In this document: one piece after another, positions 33,430 to 45,400 of the stretch
Position numbering within the stretch: the first letter of the stretch is position 1
Layout of the letters: every line of letters begins with the position of its first letter
Source: Asterias rubens
Taxonomy: Eukaryota; Echinodermata; Asteroidea; Forcipulatida; Asteriidae
NCBI RefSeq assembly: GCF_902459465.1
Contig: NC_047080.1
Span: 6,177,214 to 6,241,213 of the forward strand
Reading direction: 5' to 3'
DNA: 64,000 nt
Program-made: the position numbers and the translations under genes
Notes under the pieces: generated by a model
What the model was told of the DNA's origin: nothing
Databases searched by the model: none
The model's input: only the letters and a program-made list of their open reading frames with translations

Positions 33430-36400
33430 GTAATCATTACAACGATGTTTATATTTTTAATCTATCAAAAACATGGACCTGTGTTTTGTGGACGAATGCT
33501 ATGATGACGGATGTATGGGTGCGTTCTAGGAATCTAGCCCACCTTGTTGAGCTGTTTAACATCGGAGACCGATGTTAAAAGCCGATGTTAAAAGCGGAGC
33601 CATTAACAGCTCAACAAGGTGGGCTGGGGTGCGTTCGTTTAGCTTCCCGGGGTCGACCCCGGTGTGTGGCGTTTTAATGTTTTTCCAGGACGAACGTGTG
33701 CAGATAATTACTCACGTTGTTCCTGGGGAAAAAAGGAAAAGTTTCCGTATGGCGCCACCACTTTTCCATTCGATATGAAATAAATAGTATCTAATTTACC
33801 TCAATGAGATATCCCTTTTTGTAAAAAAGCGTGAATAAGTGGTGGCGCCATACGGAAAGTTATCGGGAAAAAAACCTGCCACACACCGGGTCGACTCAGG
33901 GAAGCTAAACGAACGCACCCTATGATGGTCATCTCGCCACCTGACAAGTTGCCCCCAACAAAGTCGCCCCCCTGCAAAGTTGCCCCCTACCCGGCTCGCC
34001 CCGGGTTGAAACAAAGTCGCCCCCTGGCAATGTCGCCCCCAAACAATGTCGCCCCCTAGCAATGTCGCACCCTAGCTAGCAAAGTCGCCCCCAGATGTTG
34101 TTCGCCCCCACAACTTCGGAAAAATGATTAAGGCTACATTCTTGGTAAAAAAAATAGTTAAAACAATTACCCTAACCCTAACCCTTTTTACCCTTAGGCT
34201 AAATTTAGGCCCCCTAACCCTAACTAAAGACGACACTTCGACCTCGCCGTCGCGAGCTGAGCTAATTAGCACACTTTGACGACTTTGCTAGGGGGCGATA
34301 TTGGCTGGGAAAAACAACAGTGAGTACCGAGCAGAAATAAGTATTTTATGAAGATGTTTTTTAATTTCACTCAACAAAAAGGCAATGTAAACATTATGAA
34401 GTAATATTGAGTGTGCGGAGAATGTTTTGTTGTATAGTACAAAGGAAACTTCAGTTATTGGTGGCTAATGGTCGTAAAACTTTTATCTACCAACGTCTGT
34501 TTTTAAAAACGTATAGCATTAAGGAGGCCCAAAATATTAGACCCCTATAAGGCTCACGGAGGAGCCTTGTAGTTTCTAGAAGTAGGTGGACTGGATGGAC
34601 TGGAGCTGGAGGTAAACAGGGACGAACAAAGACCAGCAACTAACAAAGAAGTCAGGCAGTTGGGGGGGGGGGAAGTGGGGTGGGGGGGGGAGAGTGGGGG
34701 GGGGACCTACTTCAAAATGTATAAGGGTCCCCCATGAGCCTTTATATGGGTTTAACATTTTGGGTCTTGAATGCGACATGGGTGAACATTCACTAAGCCG
34801 CCACACAAAATGGATTTCAGAATAATCATTCCAACTCAGTCAAATATTTATTGTATCGTATGAATTAGTTGGAGTTCAAGCTGGCTTAATTTGAGTTGGT
34901 TGGACTTCAAGCTGGTTTAGTATGAGTTGGGTTGAGTACAAGCTGGTTTAGTATGAATTGAATGGAGACAAGCTGGTTTAGTAGCTGGTTTAGTATGAGT
35001 TGGTTGGAGTACAAGCTGCTTTAGTAGCTGGTTTAGTATGAGTTGGGTTGAGTACAAGCTGGTTTAGTATGCGTTGGTTAAAGCACAAGCTGGTTTACTA
35101 TGACTTGGGTTGAGTACAAGCTGGTTTAGTATGACTTGGGTTGAGTACAAGCTGGTTTAGTATGAGTTGGGTCGAGTACAAGCTGGTTTGGTATGAGTGC
35201 GGTTGAGTACAAGCTGGTTTAGTATGAGTTGGTTAAAGCACAAGCTGGTTTAGTATGACCTGGGTTGATTACAAGCTGGTTTTGTATGACCTGGGTTGAG
35301 TACAAGCTGGTTAAGTATGACTTGGGTTGAGTACAAGCTGGTTTAGTATGAGTTGGTTGGAGTACAAGCTGGTTTAGTATGAGTTGGTTGGGGTACAAGC
35401 TGGTTTAGTATGAGTTGGTTGGGGTACAAGCTGCTTTAGTATGAGTTGGTTGGAGTTCCAGCTGGGTTAGTATGAGTTGGTTGGATACAAGCTGGTTTAG
35501 TATGACTTGGGTTGAGTACAAGCTGGTTTAGTATGAGTTGGTTGGAGTTCAAGCTGGGTTAGTATGAGTTAGTTGGAGTGCAGGCTGGTTTAGTATGAGT
35601 TGGTTGGAGTACAAGCTGGTTTAGAATGAGTTGGTTGGAATACAAGCTGGTTTAGTATGACTTGGGTTGAGTACAAGCTGGTTTAGTATAAGTTAGTTGG
35701 AGTGCAAGCTGGTTTAGTATGAGTTGGTTGGAGTACAAGCTGGTTTAGTATGACTTGGGTTGAGTACAAGCTGGTTTAGTATGACTTGGGTTGAGTACAA
35801 GCTGGTTTAGAACGAGTTGGTTGATGAGTACAAGCTGGTTTAGTATGAGTTGGTTGGAGTTTAAGCTGGTTAAGTATGACTTGGGTTGAGTACAAGCTGG
35901 TTTAGTATGAGTTGGATGGAGTAGAAGCAGGTTTAGTATGAATGGTTGGAGTTCAAGCTGGTTTAGTATGAGTTGGTTGGAGTTCAAGCTGCTTTAGTAT
36001 GACTTGGGTTGAGTACAAACTGGTTTAGTATGAGTTGGTTGGAGTATAAGCTGGTTGAGTAAGAGTTGGTTTGAGTACAAGCTGGGTTAGTATGAGTTAG
36101 TTGGGAGTTCAAGCTGGTTTAGTATGAGTTGGTTGGAGTTCAAGCTGCTTTAGTATGACTTGGGTTGAGTACAAACTGGTTTAGTATGAGTTGGTTGGAG
36201 TATAAGCTGGTTGAGTAAGAGTTGGTTTGAGTACAAGCTGGGTTAGTATGAGTTAGTTGTGAGTTCAAGCTGGTTTAGTATGAGTTAAATGGAGTTCAAG
36301 CTTGTCCATTATGAGTTGTTTGAGTACTTGGCTGGTTGAGTATGAGATGTTTTGATTTGTACAAGCACAAGTACAAGCTTGTTAGGTAGGCCTTGAGTTG

Positions 36401-39400
36401 AATATTAATGTGTGATAGCACTGTATACTCGGTATTTTTCCGAGTTCTGTGAAAAAATTCACAGTCACATTAGTTAGTAGGTTGTCCATTGTATCCGGTG
36501 TTGATGTCTTTGCACATTCAGTGTGTCCGCATGCGACTACATGTGTACAATCCAATCGAGAGCGCCATAGCCGCCCACAGTTGGGGCATGGAAACTGTCC
36601 GGGTTCAGCTGGCATAGCTGCAGCTGCAGCCTTTTTCCTCTCTCGGGCGGTGATTAGGCCAGCTCTACTCTGCTCCTCGAAGCTGACAAGGGCCTGACGA
36701 CGCGTGAGGGCGCGCCAACCTGTGCGATCCTGAGCACACTGTTCCAACTCTTCTACCAAGAGTGAGCTCTCCATAGAACATCTGCTTTGGTAGCCTGGAA
36801 TCTTCCATTCGGATGACGTGACCAGTCCATCTGAGCTGGGCTTTCAAGATGATGGCTTCGATGCTTTGGCTCTCTGCCTTGTGAAGGATCTCGAGGTTTG
36901 TGACTCGATCTTGCCACCGTGCACCAAGGATGGATCTCAGGCTGCGCATGTGGAAGCGTTCCAGCATTTTCAGGTGTCTTCTGTACAAGGTCCAAGTTTC
37001 ACATCCATTTAGCAGACTTGTGAGGACGATTGCCTTGTAAACCTTTACTTTGGTAGACAGCTTTATGCTGTGTTGGTTCAGAACCCGTGCACGCAGGCGT
37101 CCAAGGGCTCGACTACCCATGCAGATCCTGGTGCTGATATCTTTGTCAAGAGAGCCATAATTAGAGATAACACTGCCCAGATACTTGAAGCTTTCCACTG
37201 TCTTGAGCTTTCTATCATCAATGGAAATTGAAGGTGGAGGTACAGCTATCGAAGTAGGTTAGTACGGCACCTCTGTCTTTCCAAGGCTGATGGTAAGGCC
37301 AAAAAGTTGCGAGGCTTCTGCAAACTTGTCAACAATCAGCTGAAAGGTCTGATTCCTTGTGTGCCATGAATGCACAGTCATCGGCAAAAAGTGCATTAGT
37401 GATGTTCGTCTTGGTTGTCTTTGTCTTGACATTCAGACGGCGAAGGTCAAAAAGAGAACCATCCAGCCTATACTTCAGATTTTTTATACTCCAAGCTCAA
37501 GGTCACGTACAGCATGGTTGAGCATACTAGAGAAGAAGAGAACATGTGCCAGTACACAGCCCTGCTTTACACCATGAGATCTTGAATGGCTGGGAAGTTT
37601 CCCCCTTCGAGATTACAAGACCATTCATGACATCATGGAAGAGGCGAATCATTTTGAAAAACTTTCGAGGACACCCACGTTTTTAAAGTATAGACCAGAG
37701 CCCTTCTCTACTGACTGTGTCAAAAGCCTTGGTCAGATTTATGAAGACCATGAAGAGGTCCAGGTTTTGTTCGATGCACTTTTCCTGAACCTGACGTACA
37801 GTGAAGATCATATCGATGGTACTACGTCCAGGACGAAAGCCACACTGAGACTCAGGTAGATTTTTCTTTGATACAGTGGCGATGAGGCGATTGAGTAAAG
37901 CACAAGCAAATATCTCCCCAGCAATGGAGAGGAGAGAGATGCCACGGTAGTCTGGTAGTTAACTTTGTATCAGGAGATAAAGAATACTAATTTTGGTTTT
38001 ACTCATGATTTAACATCTACATGTACACGTATTACCCTTAACATTTTCTTTCCACAATTTTCCAGCAATTTAACTGCTTTCACCAATGAAAAATGCCTTG
38101 CCAACAATGACGTTAATGCAAAGTTTAGATACAATTAACTTATTACTTGTGTTACAAGACACGGCAGCTGTTGACAGACAGTTACAAAATTACTTTCTTT
38201 TAAGTCTTTTTTTAACGATCCAAACTGATTTATTAAAAGGTTCAGTGCAGTCTTACTGGTCATGAGATGCCATGCAAGATAGCTGCTATGGAAAGCTACA
38301 CGAGCGGCAGGAAGTATCAGCGGCTCCGAGAATTCAGTGGCTGTGACTTGGAGCAGTTCAAGCCACACATTGTACCAAGCAAAAAAAAGGGTCGTGGGTA
38401 AGTTTGCAAGGATTGGCACTTTTAATATTATTTCATGACTGACATGTTCATGGAATGTTTAACAAGTCTTGTATTTGAGTTATTAATCCCTGTGTCTATA
38501 CATGTAAGTCTGAGTCCAAATCTTGATTCACTTTAGTTGAATCTGAGTCCTAGTCTAAAGTACAGTGTAACATTTAATCTGAAAATGTAAATAAATAAAC
38601 AAATAAATAAACAAACCTAACACCAATAAGTGACTTTGGTGTTAAACAAAGACAAAATTTACCAGAGCTTGATTTGAATCATTAACCACCAGATTGTTTA
38701 AAGCTTTTGATGGTTTTGAGGATAAGAATAAACTGAATTACAGTAAACTTGTGGGCACAACCATGTAATAGTTCTCTTTTGAAGGAGTGTTTGCTCTGAA
38801 AAGAGCCGGTTTAGTCTCAACGTTTCAAAAAGTATACTCTGCGCGTCTTCAGGAGAAAGCTCTCAGTAGAACCATGTAATAATTTCATTTTGAGTGAGTG
38901 TTGGCTCTGAAAATAGCTGGTTTGGTCTCGATGTTTCAAACATTACACTCTGCTTGTCGAGACCAAACCGGCTCTTTTAAGGGCAGATACTCCATCAAAA
39001 GAGAATTACACATTACTACATTTACATGGTTGTACCCGCAAGTTCAGTTTTATTTATTGCTTATTCTTGTATTTGTCAGGCATTTCATCACAAGCCCTTC
39101 TGGCTTTCGTAATGTTTCCGCATTGGTTTGCTCTGTGAGCCTTTTCATTACATTATATTTTTTTACATTTCATTTTCATTATTTTTTTTTTCAATCTGTC
39201 CTTGACTGTCTTTGACTAAAAACAGTTGTACTTAATTTGATTATTATACTTCTTCTTTTTTGGGAAATAAATGTAGATATAATTTCAATTGAATTGAAAC
39301 ATACCGGTGCTAAAACAACTGAGCTACATCTATAGCCCTATGATGTTGGGGGGGGGGGTCCTATTTGTCTTTGTTTGTTCAACCCCAATTAAGTCTTTCA

Positions 39401-42400
39401 TTATAATTTAGTGTGACATGTTTTATGAATTGAATTTGACCAGTTTATCTGTATTTGCTTATTGATATGTAGACACCAGTTATTCTGCACTCTAACTCTA
39501 CGTCACATGACCAGACTACCAGTTGATGTACAAAGACACATTAAAGGCAAGAAATACACAAGGGCTTTAGCAAAGTGTGAGTACTGATATCATTTCTGAG
39601 ATGTGGTTAGCTCTGTGGTCTAGTGGTAAACTCTACAATCCCGGCCAAAATGCTTGGGCCACCCTTTCCTGATACAACAGTTCCCTGTGCACTTCCCATT
39701 CACATTCACATTCAAGATATTTGCACCCCCCGCCCCCGCTCAATGTTGATTGTAATTCGGAAGACAGTCGGCAAATGGAACCAACATTGAAAGGGGGCAG
39801 TGGGGCCCAACGAGATATGGCCGGGATTGTAGCTTGCAAGTGTCTCGGGGTTGAACCCAGTCAGAAACCCAGCCGAGTGATTTTCCCTTGGAATTTTGTT
39901 TTGTTTTCACATTTCGGTCAAGAACTGAGTAAACAGTGCTTTAAAGCATTAAAAGATATTAAAAGGGTAAAACGTTAACTGAAATTCATGTACAATTAGT
40001 AAGATCAAATGGATTTAGAAAATTGTCCGCAACAGGTGTGTCCACAACAGGTGGTGTTTTAACTCACCTGGACATGCCATTGTGTAGCATATGTACAAAG
40101 GTGTTGCACTCACTGTCACCGCGTTTTCACTAGATCCTCCTACAAGGATCCAAGGCGGATCAGATCCCGAAAGCGAGATCAAGCATTTTTGTGCCGCATT
40201 CACACTTGAGTGTGATCTCACATTGATCTCATAAACGGAAGTTTAGTTCAGCTCACTGCAAAAGTTACTGAGTGAGGTCATTGATTGTGTGTTCCCTGAA
40301 ATAACAGGAACTCAACGAAAATTCAGACACAAAACGGACCAAACTGACAATAACTTCCCTATGTTAAAACTGTATACAAAATATATTGGCAAATAATTTG
40401 TTTGAATGCTAAAAGTATGCTAAGTTAGATGATGAATGAAAAAGGTCGGTACTGAAAATTATGGAGGACGCAAAACGTGTGAGTTAGGGTATGTGATGTT
40501 GGTAACAGGTGTGAGGCGAAGTATGGGGTCGGGGACCTGTTCACGATAGAATGCACATGCACAATGTAAACAATCCCCATGTGCATTACACCATGGAGTA
40601 AGATTACACAGCATGATGAGCAGCTTAAATTGCAGGATCTGATCGCGATCTGCGTTCACACTTGTTTTTTGATCGCCTTTGCGGGATCTGATCTCCCTTT
40701 GGTCTCGCAACAAAGGGAGATAAAAAAGGAGGATCTGATCCTGATCCTGATCGCGTTCACACTAGCCAGTGATCTCCCTTTGCTCGCCCTTTTGAGATCA
40801 GATCCTTCTTTGATCCTCCAAGCAGGATCAAGTGTGAACGCGGTGTAAGTACGTAACATTTCAATTGCCATATTGTACAATAAGAAAAGCGGGACAAAGG
40901 GTACCGCATTAATGAAAGACACTTTTGTAATTTGGAAGTTTTCTGTATCTATTTTGAGACTTTCTTGAATTGTGACTTTTACAGACAATGAGTGCAAGAG
41001 TCTTGGAATACCTTTCAAACCTTGTGGTAAAATACCTCGTAAAGATAGAATGGAATGGGATGGTGAGAAAGAAGCCAGAAGAAACAATACAGACTCTGAG
41101 GCATCTGATGGAGAATCTGATGATAGTATGTCTGACCTCTTACCAGGTATGTCCTTTGTTATATCTTATTCTTAAATACCTCAGACAGTTTTGCTATTCC
41201 TATTGGTGGAGAGCCCGTCACATGGATGTGTATAAACCTTTGGTTATGACCAGTAAAATGTGTTGAAACATGGGCGTGACACGCGAGCTTGCACCTGTGC
41301 TAAGAGGACAGTTTCTTCATTCCTATTGGTCGAGAGCAACGGCTGGGACAGCTGTGCCACATGACACAATACGCGCGACGCAAACAGCATTCCCTTATAA
41401 GGAGTTGTTTACCCGAGGGACTTACCATTTCCAAGCTGAAGGGGTGTTGTGTTGAAAGAAATCATTGAACAATTATAATTTTGCATTTATTTTATTTTTT
41501 TACCAAAAAGTGTTGATGCTTTTTGACCGAAAATGTATTTATGAATGGGAATCAAAGTGTGTTGAATCTAACGTCCGTCGATGTATCATAATACTCAAAA
41601 ACTCGATATTTTTTTGACATCGAAATCGCCGATGTCACTTTTTTAATCATATCGAAATATTGAAAATTGTGATGTTTTCGATATATCGAAAATTTTTGAT
41701 GTTTTGAAAATTTCAATGTTCCTAAATGATATCGAAAATACCAAAAGAGTGTTCGATTATTAAAAAGAAATCTGTGATTGAGTGTCAGAAAAGCCGTCAT
41801 CATAACATGTATGTAGTTTCATCAATTTGAGTTGCCCTATTAAATAAAATACTTTTTACAACCAAGTATGTCTGATTGTTCTTTTGTGTTTCGCCATCAG
41901 CTGCCCGCCGCAGAAGTTCACGACCCCGCGGCGCGCACAAAGTAAAACCTCAAAAGAAACTGCTGCCCCAGCCTATCGGCTGTTTAAGATGCAATTTCCA
42001 ATCGCGCTTGTGATCAAAATCAAAGCTTCTTCATCACAGCATTTTTAACTTGGCAAAAATACCCCGCAAGACAAAACAAAACAAGGAAGAACAAAATCTT
42101 ACGTTATTCAGTAAAATAATCTTTCATTTTGGTAAAATAAAGCCTACATGTTGTGTTGTTTTCATAACGATCTAACATTTCCGAGGAACTTTAATTTTAT
42201 GCTTCGCTGACCAAGCTGTCGGCGGCTATTACATGCGTACCAGCGAAGACTATGCTGTTGTACAGTAAGCGTGCACACCAGCGTTGGTGGTTATTGCAAT
42301 TCGGGGGGAAAACCCATTTGCCCAAGCATGCACAAACACATGCGGTCTTTGATCAAGGTGGTATCGCATGATGCACTGTGATTTTTCGCCAATATAGGGC

Positions 42401-45400
42401 GTTCTAGCGTTCAATGTTTATTGCCTTTATAGTAGAATGCAAAGTAAAAAGACTACGAGCCTTTATTGGAAACTGTGTGACTGCTGCGTGCGTTGTAGAA
42501 ATTGTGATCGCGGAGTGGTAGGGCTGTGTTTTGCAGGACTTTCTAGTGATTTTTTCGATGATTATCTCATTTATTCTCAACCGTAAACGTGTGAACACAT
42601 GAGCGGACATTTAGTATGCATATATAACAATTTTACAAACGGACCAACGCCGGCAGTTCGATAAAAAAAGGGCACGGCAACACCGTGAATTGTCGTTACT
42701 TCCGAAGGCATCACGTCAGTGCCCGTCGGCGCCGTCGTATATTTGAAGGTAAGACACGGTCTATTAAAATTAAACAACTGATTTTGGAATTAAATGTGTG
42801 TGATTCTCTCTCTTACTACATAATTTCAATTAATTTTCGAATAAGTTGTTTATAAATTCGGCTCTCAAATGTTGTTTTAACTCTTGACTCTGAAAAAGTT
42901 AAGTAACTACTTTAGTGTTGACAAAGTTTGAAGCGCCACGCTCCTAACACACTTCACTCTCCACATAGAACAGCGGGCCTGTCTACCTAATGTAGTTCTG
43001 ACCCCACGAAATAAGATTTATTTCCACACATAACACATACCATAGATCCAAACTCGAAGCCGCACGCCACGCCCGTCTGACAACTTGATTGACTAAGAAA
43101 AGACTAAATTAACAAAACTTTAACGTGTATATTGATAAGCAAGCTAAGCCTTACCCTGGGTACCGCACCCAGTCCTATTCAATGTTCACACCGAACCATT
43201 GAACCGTGTAACTCTTTATACATAACAAGTATAAAGCAGATTTATTCTAATTCGCCCCGGGACTCAACCGAATAATTCAATATTTTGCAGACTGGCGGTA
43301 AAATACTAACCAGACTGCTCAGCACTGGAAATGTAATGGGACATCTTGAATCTTGCCGATGGTCCAAGCGTCTACAAAACTCTTTCATCTTAGAAACAAT
43401 GAAACTACCTGTAGGATCCTCCCAATTGTGCAATTTATGAACATATGAAATATAACTGCAAGCATAGAACATCACACTGGATTCACCAACTCAAGACAGT
43501 CAAACCCTTTGGACTAAACATAAACACTGGTGTTAAATAACTTCCCATTACCCCCCACTTCACTTCTGCCTGAGAACTATATGTTGTTTATATTCTGTAA
43601 ATAAAGTATAAAGTTTTAAAGTTGTTCCTATATATTTGTTACTATAACTATCTCATGTAAGTAACCCCCCCCCCCCCATACCTATTTTTAATACCATCGT
43701 ACCTTTGATCTTGCTTTTCTCTATTAATTGACCCTTGTTAGTTGCATCATGATGCAACTTGTTCTCTAATTCTACCCTTTCATGTGTCCCTGCATTGTTA
43801 ACGAACAATGCATTTACCACTTTTATGGTCCAGTAATCCATCCTTTCATACGAAACATCCTTTGTCCTCGCCACTTTACTCGTATTGGTTCATAGCCACC
43901 AATTGTTTCTTAAATAGAAACTTTGATTGGCTGTTATTTTCCTGCTTCTTTCTTCCCTTAATCCCTTTCCCCTCTCTTTTTCTATAAATGGATGTATTTG
44001 TTTGTACTTGTTTTATGCCTCTGAACTATGTCCGGTTTGGATCGAAAGCTAAGGCCATCATACCCTATTCATTAAACATATGAAATACCAAATACGTATG
44101 TACCAATGGAAGAAGATGCAAAGGTCTTTAATTTTAATATTATGCAATAGGCTACCACTTGATTTATGGAAGCTGGCCATTTAGTGCCTAATAATGATCA
44201 ATCATTCCGAAAGGCTATAATGAAACTTGCTATTGCCCTTCTATTCTTTATGTACACTTTGTTCTAGAGCTTGATGAACACATGGTGCCGTGACGTGCAA
44301 TGCCCATAATTCATCGTCAATTATTGATGCCCATGATCTAACTGGTGTTAATTGCTGCCTCATTCTAAAAGTGCGCCATCCCCCCTTATTTGACGAGCTG
44401 CTGCTCTCTGTGCGTACAATCTGACAATATTTCAACAATTCTAGGTGTTCTATGGAGATGAGCTCGCAAATACACTGCTGCATAAGTAAAAAATGCAGAG
44501 GTCCATGTATGTATAGAAGTAATTGCACGCCTGTGTTTATTTTCTTTCCATATTATAGAACCCCCCTCGTTTACAGCCAGCAAAAATTATTGTGTCTTGA
44601 CCGCTATTTGTACTACTATAGGATCACTCTTCTTTATAAGATCACAGCGAAATCCACAAACTCGCTATGAATACTATTAAAATGTTAAGGTTAGCGGTAG
44701 GCCCTCGCCCAATTCGCTACAAACCGGTATCAATGGATTAAAGGGAGTTGATGGCTAATTCATATGCTGCATGTTATTCACCATCGGTATGCTTCAAGAG
44801 CCCGCTGTGCAATCAATGGACCCCTACATGCTACTGCTCCCTACTGTATTTATGTTGCACCCTGCATTTGAAAGTTGGGCACCACCCAGTTCTATTGAAG
44901 ATGATGTCCCTCCTAACCTATTACATGCCCCATCCCTGTTATGTAAGGATTACCCTGAATATTGACTAGAGTTCGCCAAGTTGTACACTAAACTACTAGG
45001 GTTACTTATTCCTGATTGGCCTGACTAACACAAGCTCTGACTAACTTTCATATTAAATGGCAAGCTGCCAGCAAAATTATGATTGTTCGCCCTTTCTTGT
45101 CCTTGTGTACCTGTACTCGTGCTTTGAGAATGTTGGCCCGTTATACCCTGAGTAACCTACAAAGGCCGTGAAATATCGTGACTATTAATCTGTGGGATGT
45201 TCGCAATTATTAGCCCTTTATACACACTAGATGTTTGAAACCTTTCCGTATTCACGGTACTCGTGTTACCTACTAGCGTTACTGTTGGGGCTGTACTTGC
45301 CCCAGCATTAGGTCTGAAAATGTAGCGACTCACCCGATGGACCGATTGGCCCGGCTAGTAAGCCATCGGCTTCACCACTCTCTGTAGCCGCCCCTCTTCG

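Noticed and set aside
33292..33504. SURF2 exon 1 read through to 33504
   Set aside because: The family similarity stops at 33429, where a donor in the right phase joins the conserved block at 38240.
35745..35987. 80-codon repeat protein on the minus strand (NQLVLNQL repeats)
   Set aside because: It is a translation of the 31-bp minisatellite, where the frame shifts between units.
42577..42777. 66-codon ORF in a GC-rich patch of SURF2 intron 4
   Set aside because: No homology recognised and no matching downstream exon; composition alone is not enough.
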